In this document: piece by piece, positions 33,960-41,489 of the stretch
Layout: each line of letters begins with the position of its first letter
How positions within the stretch are numbered: position 1 is the first letter of the stretch
Source of the DNA: Corynebacterium falsenii
GTDB lineage: Bacteria; Actinomycetota; Actinomycetes; Mycobacteriales; Mycobacteriaceae
Direction: 5' to 3'
Length of the DNA stretch: 64,000 nucleotides
NCBI GenBank assembly: GCA_001054945.1
Contig: JVKJ01000005.1
Coordinates: 62,001 to 126,000, forward strand
Translations under genes and position numbers: made by a program
The notes under the pieces: generated by a model
Seen by the model: only the letters and a program-made list of their open reading frames with translations
Database searches by the model: none
What the model was told of the DNA's origin: nothing

Positions 33960-36029
33960 TCACTCAATGAGGCGCACGGCCATGGGTGCCATTCCTCCGT
34001 ATCGGACGTCGCTGATCTGGACGTCGGTGCCAGATTCGCGGGCCTCGAGCATCTTGCCCTGCCCCAGGTAGAGCGCCACGTGGTAGATGCCGCCTTCGCC
34101 CCAGAAGAGCATGTCACCGCGCTTGGCTTCGGAGGCTGGGACCTGGCGGCCCATCTCGTATTGGTAGCCGGAATAGTGCGGCAGCTCGATACCGGCCGCA
34201 GCAAAGGCGTAGATCATCAGGCCGGAGCAGTCGAAGCCAGTTTTGGCATAGTCCCCGTATTGGTCGGCTACACCGCCGTCGCGGATGCCCTTGGTGGGGC
34301 CGTTGGCGTTGCCGCCGCCCCAGGCGTAGGTGACGCCCAGCTGGGACTTGCCGCGCTCAATGACCTTTTCGATGCGTTCGTCGGCGGTGCCGTCGGTGTC
34401 TGCACCCGGATCCTTAGAGGAATCGGAAGCGCCAGAGGAATTGCTGTTGGAATTGGAGGTGCTGTTCGAGTTACCGGTGGAGTTCGAGCCTGAATTCTGC
34501 GACGTGGAGTCGGTGGACTCGTCGGACTCGGTGCTCTGGTTTGCCCCCGTGCTCTGTTCGGATGCGGTGCTTTGAGCTGATTCCGTCCCTTGGCCGGACT
34601 GAGTGCCTTGGCCCGACTGGGCGGAGTTGCTCGAGGTCTCGTTGGCAGTCGTCGTGGTGGAAGCCTGCTGAGTGGTCGCACCCTGAGCTGCGTCGTAGTG
34701 CTTGCCCGCGGTGTTTCGGCCCGCTGCGACAGCATGATTCAAAGCCTCTTGGTCGGATGCGCCCTGAGACTTGGACTTGAAGCCAGCCATGGCTGCATCC
34801 CCACCCGCGGCGAGCAAGCCGTTGATGGCAAGCTGGCGCTGGTTGTCACCCGCAGCGTCGGACTTGAACTGAGTTTGGACGCCACTGATATCCCCAAGCC
34901 CGGATTGGGCGGCGGAGCCGGCAGCCTGCCCTGCGTTGTTTCCGCCAGTGCGCTGCACCTTTGGGGTGAAGCCCGGAGCTGCGGTGCCTTGCGCACCCCC
35001 TGCAGGCGCCTGGCCTGGCGCCGTGCTGTCGGGTGTCTGTTGTGCGCTGTATTGCTGAGTCGTGGGCTGCGGGGCAGCTGCCGGCTGGGAGTCCGTCTTC
35101 CCGCCCTCTGCCTTCTCACTCTGTGATGTTGTGCCGGCGGACTGGGACTTGTTTGTGTCTGCTCCTGCGGACGCGCCTTGCGATTGAGGCTGGGATGCGG
35201 CCTTATTGTCCGCTGCATTCACGGCAGCCTCCGCGGCCCGGCGCTTATCCCAACTTGTGGCGTCTGGCTTCGTGTTGGCCAGAGTGTCCACGGCGCTGCG
35301 CGCTGCCCGAACCAGTGCGTCGGCCCGAGCCTGCTCGTTCTTCAAGCGCTCGTAATCGGCCTGCTTTTGCTTCAGCTGAGCGATACTGCTGTTCATCGCT
35401 TCGTCCGCAGCCTGGTGGGCAGACACCGCGTCTTCGACGGCCTTATTGGCAGCATCGCGGTCAGAGCGCAGACCACTTTCCTCGTTCGCAGTCTGAGTGC
35501 GCGTCTTGTCGAGGTCGTTCACCACGCCTTGCTGCTTTTCTGCAGCCAGGCGAATATAGGATGAACGATCCAGCGTCTCCCCTACTGAATTCGCGCCGCC
35601 CGCGGCCAGGTTCACCGGTGCGGCCGAGCCGCCGCTCTTGTAGGCAGAGCGAGAGATCTCGTCGAGCTTGCCCTGAGCCTTGGTGACGTCCGAATCTGCT
35701 GATTCCAGGCGTCCTCGTGCGCCAAGGACATTGTCCTGCGCGGACTGCGCCTTCCCCTGTGCGTCCGCCAGGTCCTGTCGAGCCTTGTTGGCTCCTTCCC
35801 GGAGAGCGCTGATCTCGAGCGACATGTTATCGACGTCGGTCTTCGCAGTGCTGGCTTGACCCACGAGTTGAGCGAGGTACTCCTCTGCACTTTGTTCGGG
35901 CTGGGCGGCCGCGGGGAAAGTAGAAGCCTGGAAGATCACGCCCGCAGTGACAGAGACTGCCACAAGGGCGCGGCTGGACCGGGCTAAACGGGCCGTGGCG
36001 TGGCGACGGCTAGTCGGTCGTGTAAGCAC
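33960..36029 (-). CDS. Secreted NlpC/P60 peptidoglycan endopeptidase, RipC/RipA-like
   Basis: About 689 residues. The GTG at 36029 is preferred: AGGAGA lies eight bases upstream, and it opens onto a basic region and a signal peptide (ALVAVSVTAGVIFQASTFPAAAQ). Residues ~45-260 form a long coiled coil, as in RipA/RipC hydrolases controlled by FtsEX-type partners. A long Ser/Thr/Gln/Asn-rich linker with SQSGQGT- and STSNSN-type repeats follows. The last ~120 residues are NlpC/P60, with catalytic Cys in GFDCSGLMIYAF, His in GGIYHVALYLG and the third polar residue downstream. It cleaves stem peptides during cell separation. Its neighbourhood (Rv1476-like, acn) matches other actinobacteria. Confidence 0.92.
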   Translation of the reverse strand: MLTRPTSRRHATARLARSSRALVAVSVTAGVIFQASTFPAAAQPEQSAEEYLAQLVGQASTAKTDVDNMSLEISALREGANKARQDLADAQGKAQSAQDNVLGARGRLESADSDVTKAQGKLDEISRSAYKSGGSAAPVNLAAGGANSVGETLDRSSYIRLAAEKQQGVVNDLDKTRTQTANEESGLRSDRDAANKAVEDAVSAHQAADEAMNSSIAQLKQKQADYERLKNEQARADALVRAARSAVDTLANTKPDATSWDKRRAAEAAVNAADNKAASQPQSQGASAGADTNKSQSAGTTSQSEKAEGGKTDSQPAAAPQPTTQQYSAQQTPDSTAPGQAPAGGAQGTAAPGFTPKVQRTGGNNAGQAAGSAAQSGLGDISGVQTQFKSDAAGDNQRQLAINGLLAAGGDAAMAGFKSKSQGASDQEALNHAVAAGRNTAGKHYDAAQGATTQQASTTTTANETSSNSAQSGQGTQSGQGTESAQSTASEQSTGANQSTESDESTDSTSQNSGSNSTGNSNSTSNSNSNSSGASDSSKDPGADTDGTADERIEKVIERGKSQLGVTYAWGGGNANGPTKGIRDGGVADQYGDYAKTGFDCSGLMIYAFAAAGIELPHYSGYQYEMGRQVPASEAKRGDMLFWGEGGIYHVALYLGQGKMLEARESGTDVQISDVRYGGMAPMAVRLIE

Positions 36030-36145
36030 GTTAGAACTCTCCTGGGTGGAATCGGTGTCGAAACAAGTCGCAGCACTTCGGCGGAAGCACATCCCACGGT
36101 CCCGCTGTCCGCACTTCCCCATGCGGTCAGTACAGGTCCCGAACG

Positions 36146-36157
36146 GTTGATATCAAC
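36146..36157. promoter_or_regulatory. 12-bp perfect palindrome upstream of the NlpC/P60 gene
   Basis: GTTGATATCAAC lies about 117-128 bases upstream of the GTG start, next to TTGTTACAA. The cell-wall regulator MtrA of this group favours GTAACA-type repeats, so the neighbourhood could hold an MtrA site; that link is speculative. Confidence 0.3.
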
Positions 36158-36297
36158 TTGTTACAAAAGATGACAGTTGAACCCTAGGGCACAGGAGAAA
36201 CGGTGAGGAACAGAAATCACGTTCGTAACATTGACAACATATGCCACTGTGCTTGCAGGAGGCGGTCTCACCAGCGGATTTGCAAGCCAAATTAAAT

Positions 36298-36317
36298 AAT
36301 GTGAGATGGGTCACATT
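36298..36317. promoter_or_regulatory. CRP/GlxR-type binding site
   Basis: The sequence reads AATGTGA-GATGGG-TCACATT. It matches the GlxR/CRP consensus TGTGA-N6-TCACA at all ten defined positions and extends the symmetry to seven bases per arm. It lies in the 395-base region between the Rv1476-like gene and the NlpC/P60 gene, about 270 bases upstream of the latter. GlxR is the cAMP-responsive global regulator of corynebacteria. The rest of this gap is AT-rich and shows no gene. Confidence 0.75.
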
Positions 36318-36424
36318 TTAATACAGCCAAGCGTGTGAGCTTGATTGCAGCGCGATCACGCCAATTTTCTTTGAGATGAAGCTCAGGATAGTCAAGTATC
36401 AGTGCTTGACCAATGGTGAAGTTG

Positions 36425-36937
36425 TTATTGGGTGTTCGAACGTGAACGCCTGAGGAAGAAGGCAATAGCGCTGAATAAGGTGGCAATGATGACGGCGGCC
36501 AGTGTTATCCCCATGATCGGGACGGTGGGTACGTGGGAATTTTCAAGCGATGCGAGGAAAGATTCTGTACTTGACACCCGTGTATTTGCCCAGATTTTTC
36601 CCTGATTTGATTCGATGGTGTACCGGGGGATGTTCTCGGCCACAGTGCTACTGGCATCGGGTGTCTGCAGAATGACGGTCTGTGCTCCAGTTTGATCTTT
36701 GAGTGTTTGAGCTGCGTCCCGGGCGGAGGTGTAAGTCAGTCCGTGTACGTCTGAATAAACGATTTTGATGTCGCCCAGTTTGTCCCTGGTGGAGCTTGAT
36801 TCGGCGGACTGCACAGCTTGGTGCAGCGCCTGAATGTCGTCCTGGGATAGTTCATCGTGAAGGTGAGGAGTTATCACTACGTCAGACGTCTTCAGCTGGT
36901 GTGCTAGACGGTCCAGATGCATGTCTTCGGGGATCAT
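36425..36937 (-). CDS. Rv1476-family membrane protein (TPM-like)
   Basis: The 170-residue protein starts MIPEDMHLDRLAHQLKTSDVVITPHLHDELS and ends with one membrane helix (MGITLAAVIIATLFSAIAFFL) and a short basic tail, so most of it faces one side of the membrane. In Mycobacterium tuberculosis the homologue Rv1476 also lies between aconitase and the RipA/RipB endopeptidases, which supports the assignment. The domain recalls the TPM fold. Function unknown; a link to the adjacent cell-wall hydrolase is plausible. GGAGGAG precedes the start. Confidence 0.85.
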   Translation of the reverse strand: MIPEDMHLDRLAHQLKTSDVVITPHLHDELSQDDIQALHQAVQSAESSSTRDKLGDIKIVYSDVHGLTYTSARDAAQTLKDQTGAQTVILQTPDASSTVAENIPRYTIESNQGKIWANTRVSSTESFLASLENSHVPTVPIMGITLAAVIIATLFSAIAFFLRRSRSNTQ

Positions 36938-37109
36938 GAACTCCTCCAGTTATTGGGCACGGCGGAGCGCCTGCTTGTTGTCGGTGAGGTGTGGGTTTTC
37001 ATCGTTATTGCCACCGATGTGCCCATCGAGCTCCGTGATCAAAACATTAGTTGGCTTAAGGGAAGCTCGACTTGGGTGACACGCAGATTGGCCGGGGTTG
37101 GGCCTTAAA

Positions 37110-37125
37110 CAGTACGCGCGTTCTG
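37110..37125. promoter_or_regulatory. AcnR operator in the acn promoter
   Basis: CAGTACGCGCGTTCTG matches the published C. glutamicum AcnR motif CAGNAC-NNN-C-GTACTG at all but one defined base. It fits exactly between a -10 element TAGGAT (37127-37132) and a weak -35-like CTTAAA (37104-37109), so a bound TetR-type repressor would block RNA polymerase. acnR itself follows acn. The remaining part of the 348-base gap is a leader of about 145 bases with no further site I can support. Confidence 0.85.
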
Positions 37126-37126
37126 T

Positions 37127-37132
37127 TAGGAT
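37127..37132 (+). promoter_or_regulatory. acn -10 element
   Basis: TAGGAT lies 17 bases downstream of CTTAAA and directly behind the AcnR operator. Transcription would start near 37139, giving an untranslated leader of about 145 bases before the GTG start. Confidence 0.6.
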
Positions 37133-37285
37133 AGAGCCTGACGTGCCGGGGTATTCCTGCCACAATGGAGATGTCTGTCCCCGCGCTTCGTCCACTTGAC
37201 GACCCCCGGACTGGATTATCTCAATTGATGGGATGTCAAAGCGGAGGCGACACAACGACTACGAGAAGAGACACAGGAGCTAATC

Positions 37286-40096
37286 GTGACTGAAAGCACC
37301 AACTCCTTTGACGCGAAGAGCACTCTTCAGGTTGGCGATAAGAGCTATGACTACTACCGCCTTTCTGCAGTGCCTGGCATGGAGAAGCTGCCTTACTCCC
37401 TAAAGGTTCTCGGTGAGAACCTGTTGCGCAACGAGGACGGTAAGAACGTCACTCGTGAACACATTGAAGCTATCGCGCAGTGGGATCCATCCGCAGAGCC
37501 CAACACCGAAATTCAGTTCACTCCAGCCCGTGTCATCATGCAGGACTTCACTGGTGTGGCCTGCATTGTGGACCTGGCTACGATCCGCGACGCTGTCGTG
37601 GAGCTGGGCGGAGATGCGGATCAGGTTAACCCCCTCAATCCCGCTGAAATGGTCATTGACCACTCTGTCATCATCGAAGCCTTCGGTGGCGAGGACGCAT
37701 TCGAAAAGAATGTGGAGATTGAGTACCAGCGAAACGAAGAGCGCTACAAGTTCCTGCGCTGGGGCACCGGCGCGTTCGAGAACTTCCGCGTGGTACCGCC
37801 CGGAACGGGCATCGTCCACCAGGTGAACATCGAGTACCTCGCCCGCTCCGTCTTCGACAAGGATGGGTTGGCTTACCCCGATACCTGTGTGGGTACCGAC
37901 TCTCACACCACGATGCAGAACGGCCTCGGCATTCTCGGCTGGGGCGTGGGTGGCATCGAGGCCGAGGCCGCCATGCTCGGCCAGCCGATCTCCATGCTTA
38001 TCCCTCGAGTCGTCGGCTTCAAGCTGACTGGCGAGATTCCCGCCGGCGTGACGGCCACCGACGTGGTGCTGACGATCACCGACATGCTGCGTCAGCACGG
38101 CGTGGTCGGCAAGTTCGTGGAATTCTACGGCAAGGGTGTCGGCGAACTCCCGCTGGCAAACCGCGCAACGATCGGCAACATGTCCCCCGAGTTCGGCTCT
38201 ACGGCCGCCATCTTCCCGATCGATGAAGAGACGATCAAGTACCTCGCCTTGACAGGCCGCGACCAGGATACGCTGGATCGCGTTGAAGCTTATGCCAAGG
38301 AACAAGGCATGTGGCTTGACCCAGAGAATGAGGTGCAGTACTCCGAGTACCTGGAGCTGGACCTCGGAACCGTGGTTCCGTCCATTGCCGGACCGAAGCG
38401 CCCGCAGGATCGCATTGAGCTCACCGATTCCAAGGCTCAGTTCCGCAAGGATCTGCACAACTACGTCGATGCACCAGACACGTCCAACACGGACGGCAAG
38501 TTCGACTCCGAAGGCCCAGCCACGGAAACGACTTCCACCAACGTCGACGACGCTCCGGTTTCCGGCGCCGACGCCAAGGGCAATATCCCCTCGGCTGCCG
38601 CTGGCGCAGATGGTCGCCCATCCAACCCAGTCACCGTCAACTACAAGGGTGAGGACATCGAGCTGGATCACGGCATCGTTGCCATCGCGTCCATCACCTC
38701 CTGCACCAACACCTCCAACCCGTCTGTCATGGTGGGCGCCGGCCTGCTGGCGCGCAATGCAGCAGCCAAGGGTCTGAAGTCCGCTCCATGGGTGAAGACC
38801 TCCATGGCTCCGGGCTCCCAGGTTGTCACCGGCTACTACGAGAAGGCCGGCCTCTGGAAGGACCTGGAGGCCATGGGCTTCTACCTCGTGGGTTATGGCT
38901 GCACCACCTGCATCGGTAACTCCGGCCCACTGCCGGACGAGATCTCCGCAGGAATCAACGAGGCCGACCTGGCTGCTACCGCCGTGCTGTCCGGTAACCG
39001 CAACTTCGAGGGGCGCATCAATCCGGACGTCAAGATGAACTACCTGGCGTCCCCAATCCTCGTGATTGCATATGCCATCGCCGGCACGATGGACTTCGAT
39101 TTCGAGACCCAGCCACTGGGGCAGGATCAGGATGGCAATGATGTCTTCCTGAAGGACATCTGGCCATCTACCAAGGATGTCGAGGACCTGATTCAGGAGA
39201 CGATCACCAAGGAGCTGTACTCCGAGGACTACGCAGACGTCTTCAAGGGCGACGAGCGTTGGCAGAGCCTGGATACCCCGTCGGGCAAGACCTTCGACTG
39301 GGATCCACATTCCACCTACATCCGCAAGGCTCCTTACTTTGACGGTATGAACCGCGAGCCTGAGAAGGTGGACAATGTGCAGGGCGCGCGCGTTCTCGCG
39401 CTGCTGGGTGATTCGGTCACCACCGACCACATCTCCCCCGCATCTACTATCAAGCCGGGCACTCCGGCCGCCCAGTACCTGGACGCCAACGGTGTGCAGC
39501 GTAAGGATTACAACTCCCTCGGCGCACGTCGCGGCAACCACGAGGTGATGGTTCGCGGTACCTTCGCCAATATTCGCCTGCAGAACCTCCTCCTGGATGG
39601 CGTGACCGGCGGCTACACCCGCGACTTCACCCAGGAGGGCGCACCGCAGTCCTACATCTACGATGCAGCGATGAACTACCAGAAGGAAGACACCCCTCTG
39701 GTCGTGCTGGGTGGTAAGGAATACGGCACTGGCTCTTCCCGCGACTGGGCTGCCAAGGGCACCCGACTGCTGGGCGTGAAGGCAGTGATCGCAGAGTCCT
39801 TCGAGCGTATTCACCGCTCCAACCTGATCGGCATGGGTGTCATCCCGCTGCAGTTCCCTGAAGGCGAGTCGTGGAAGTCCCTGGGCCTGGACGGCACGGA
39901 GACCTACGATATTGACGGCATCACCGAACTCAATGAGGGCAAGACCCCGAAGACCGTGAAGGTCACCGCCACCAAGGAAGGCGGCGACAAGGTCGAGTTC
40001 GACGCCGTGACCCGTATCGACACCCCCGGTGAGGCCGACTACTACCGCAATGGCGGCATCCTGCAGTTCGTTCTGCGCAACATGATGAACAAGTAG
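37286..40096 (+). CDS. acn: Aconitate hydratase (aconitase A)
   Basis: TCA-cycle enzyme that isomerises citrate and isocitrate through a 4Fe-4S cluster. It has 936 residues, close to the known corynebacterial enzyme. The cluster ligands are visible as the Cys in [12 protein letters not shown] and the CxxC in [12 protein letters not shown]. The substrate-site segments [20 protein letters not shown] and [10 protein letters not shown] are intact. A divergent, Asp/Thr/Ser-rich insertion lies around residues 390-435 ([20 protein letters not shown]). The start is the GTG at 37286 with AGGAG seven bases upstream. Confidence 0.98.
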   Translation: MTESTNSFDAKSTLQVGDKSYDYYRLSAVPGMEKLPYSLKVLGENLLRNEDGKNVTREHIEAIAQWDPSAEPNTEIQFTPARVIMQDFTGVACIVDLATIRDAVVELGGDADQVNPLNPAEMVIDHSVIIEAFGGEDAFEKNVEIEYQRNEERYKFLRWGTGAFENFRVVPPGTGIVHQVNIEYLARSVFDKDGLAYPDTCVGTDSHTTMQNGLGILGWGVGGIEAEAAMLGQPISMLIPRVVGFKLTGEIPAGVTATDVVLTITDMLRQHGVVGKFVEFYGKGVGELPLANRATIGNMSPEFGSTAAIFPIDEETIKYLALTGRDQDTLDRVEAYAKEQGMWLDPENEVQYSEYLELDLGTVVPSIAGPKRPQDRIELTDSKAQFRKDLHNYVDAPDTSNTDGKFDSEGPATETTSTNVDDAPVSGADAKGNIPSAAAGADGRPSNPVTVNYKGEDIELDHGIVAIASITSCTNTSNPSVMVGAGLLARNAAAKGLKSAPWVKTSMAPGSQVVTGYYEKAGLWKDLEAMGFYLVGYGCTTCIGNSGPLPDEISAGINEADLAATAVLSGNRNFEGRINPDVKMNYLASPILVIAYAIAGTMDFDFETQPLGQDQDGNDVFLKDIWPSTKDVEDLIQETITKELYSEDYADVFKGDERWQSLDTPSGKTFDWDPHSTYIRKAPYFDGMNREPEKVDNVQGARVLALLGDSVTTDHISPASTIKPGTPAAQYLDANGVQRKDYNSLGARRGNHEVMVRGTFANIRLQNLLLDGVTGGYTRDFTQEGAPQSYIYDAAMNYQKEDTPLVVLGGKEYGTGSSRDWAAKGTRLLGVKAVIAESFERIHRSNLIGMGVIPLQFPEGESWKSLGLDGTETYDIDGITELNEGKTPKTVKVTATKEGGDKVEFDAVTRIDTPGEADYYRNGGILQFVLRNMMNK

Positions 40097-40119
40097 TCAC
40101 TACCTCAGCCCCATCTCTG

Positions 40120-40156
40120 AAGAACCCGGCCGGCCCGCTCCGTGCCGGGTTCTTTT
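40120..40156 (+). terminator. Terminator after acn
   Basis: AAGAACCCGGC (40120-40130) pairs with GCCGGGTTCTT (40144-40154), an 11-bp stem with a 13-base loop followed by TTTT. It separates acn from acnR, which starts 26 bases later; read-through or a weak separate promoter would be needed for acnR. Confidence 0.85.
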
Positions 40157-40181
40157 CACCCTCCCGCCCAAGGACTCCCCC

Positions 40182-40769
40182 GTGCCAAGAATTAGTGAGA
40201 CAGACTTAGAGCAGATCAAGCAGGAAATTCTGCAGGGCGCTCGCGAGTGCTTTGTCACCTATGGCTACGACGGAGCCACGGTATCCCGGCTCGAGGAGAC
40301 CATTGGGAAGTCACGCGGCGCGATCTTCCATCACTTCAAAAACAAGGACGCTCTCTTCCTTGCTGTTGCTCACGATGACATGCTGCGCATGACCGCATCC
40401 GCAAAAGAGCATGGCATGATCGGCCTCATCCGCCACATATTGGCGTCCCCCGAACGCACAGGGTGGTGGACCATGCGCGTTGAAATTCTCCGACGGGTGA
40501 GGAATGACCCGCATTTCCGCGCCAAGTGGGAGCTTGATCAAAGGGCGTTGAGGGCGGCGGTCCACGACCGCCTATCTGGTCGTCATTCCGCGGGAAAATT
40601 GCGCAACGACGTGGACCCCGAAACGATGTATCAGGTTTTGGACGTCGTGCTCGAAGGGGTGATGGCCAAGCTCTCAACAGACGTATCGACCGAGGGGATC
40701 CCGCAGGCCCTGGACCACATCGAGCAATCTCTCAGGGCTCCCCAGGGTGCTACCCGCCCCGGCGATTAG
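40182..40769 (+). CDS. acnR: TetR-family repressor of aconitase, AcnR
   Basis: The 195-residue regulator has a TetR HTH at residues ~10-55 (ARECFVTYGYDGATVSRLEETIGKSRGAIFHHFKNKDALF) and an all-helical ligand domain. In C. glutamicum AcnR represses acn and senses citrate-Mg2+. Here the operator match in the acn promoter and the acn-acnR order agree. The GTG at 40182 is preceded by AAGGA. Its 3' end overlaps the convergent Lrp gene by 20 bases. Confidence 0.95.
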   Translation: MPRISETDLEQIKQEILQGARECFVTYGYDGATVSRLEETIGKSRGAIFHHFKNKDALFLAVAHDDMLRMTASAKEHGMIGLIRHILASPERTGWWTMRVEILRRVRNDPHFRAKWELDQRALRAAVHDRLSGRHSAGKLRNDVDPETMYQVLDVVLEGVMAKLSTDVSTEGIPQALDHIEQSLRAPQGATRPGD

Positions 40770-41259
40770 AGGCCGATTGCTCGTGGTTGTTTCCGAGATG
40801 ATCAAGTAGCGGCTGCATCCGGAATGGAATTCGTCGCCTAAGCACGATATCCGTCCTGATCCTCTCCACCCCTGGGATGCTCAAGATGAGCGATGTGATG
40901 GTTTCCAGGTGCGCATGATCCCGAGCTGCCACGCGACACGATACGTCTTCTGCCCCGGCCAGTGAATCGGCCCGCAGAATAAAGGGGATTTTCTCCAATT
41001 CTCCCACCACCTCATTCAGTGAGCGTTGAACAAGTGTGACGTGCATGTCTGCGCTCAGCGGGAATCCCATGGACGCAGCGTCCAGCACAGGACCAAAGTT
41101 GGCGATGATTCCGGCCTCGTGCATCTTGTCAAGTCTGTTCTGGGCTGTACCCCGGGCGATGCCGAGCCGCCGTGCGTATTCCCTCACCCCTGCTCGCGGC
41201 TCATTGAGGATCAATGCGGCGAGAGCTACGTCCAATTTATCCATGGCATATGCCGACAT
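40750..41259 (-). CDS. Lrp/AsnC-family transcriptional regulator
   Basis: About 169 residues from the ATG at 41259, chosen because AGGAGGAG lies 7-14 bases upstream. The HTH covers residues ~5-50 (MDKLDVALAALILNEPRAGVREYARRLGIARGTAQNRLDKMHEAGII), followed by a RAM ligand-binding domain (HVTLVQRSLNEVVGELEKIPFILRADSLAGAEDVSCRVAARDHAHLETI). Members sense amino acids and often control a divergent neighbour. Here the neighbour is the indolepyruvate oxidoreductase, which suggests control by aromatic or branched amino acids. Confidence 0.9.
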   Translation of the reverse strand: MSAYAMDKLDVALAALILNEPRAGVREYARRLGIARGTAQNRLDKMHEAGIIANFGPVLDAASMGFPLSADMHVTLVQRSLNEVVGELEKIPFILRADSLAGAEDVSCRVAARDHAHLETITSLILSIPGVERIRTDIVLRRRIPFRMQPLLDHLGNNHEQSASNRRGG

Positions 41260-41275
41260 GGTGTCGCTCCTCCTG

Positions 41276-41361
41276 CATATGTTTTTGCTCAAAAATAGAA
41301 GTATCTTTGCGCCAATTGTTCACTATTAAGGGTGAATACATATGCCAATTGCTCAAAAATA
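41276..41361. promoter_or_regulatory. Repeated operator-like elements between lrp and the oxidoreductase gene
   Basis: A 13-bp direct repeat TTGCTCAAAAATA occurs at 41285-41297 and 41349-41361. Each copy follows CATATG by three or four bases. A weaker copy, GCCAATTGTTCACTATTA, lies between with its TTG at 41316; the last copy is likewise preceded by GCCAA. The TTG positions 41285, 41316 and 41349 are 31 and 33 bases apart, about three helical turns. This is the layout expected for a multimeric Lrp protein binding one DNA face. Confidence 0.55.
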
Positions 41362-41441
41362 TGCACTTTGGCTCCTTACGGCTGTTACCTTGGCTCATCT
41401 TTATGCAGAACCTTGGCAATTTTTTTCTGATTGGGGATGAG

Positions 41442-41473
41442 ATGTGTTCCAAGACACATTTTCTGAGCAGAAA
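41442..41473. promoter_or_regulatory. Two adjacent palindromes just upstream of the oxidoreductase gene
   Basis: ATGTGT-TCCAAG-ACACAT (41442-41459) is followed directly by TTTCTG-AG-CAGAAA (41460-41473). Both are perfect. They end about 16 bases before the ATG at 41490, so they could be operators near the transcript start or hairpins that mask the ribosome binding site. Confidence 0.4.
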
Positions 41474-41489
41474 CATCAGGTGATGAGCG

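Noticed and set aside
34400..34640. Apparent tandem DNA repeat in the NlpC/P60 gene
   Set aside because: The periodicity follows the Ser/Thr/Gln/Asn-rich protein linker and is irregular, so it is not a CRISPR or satellite array.
36292..36486. A 64-codon leftward frame over the GlxR site
   Set aside because: It overlaps the end of the Rv1476-like gene, has no ribosome binding site and shows no coding character.
37240..37256. Possible RipA (iron regulator) site in the acn leader, AAGCG-GAG-GCGAC
   Set aside because: The published motif has four bases between the halves; here there are three, so I do not call it.
37400..39814. An 804-codon open frame antisense to acn
   Set aside because: It mirrors the codon positions of a highly expressed, GC3-rich gene, has no recognisable domain, and acn is certain on the other strand.
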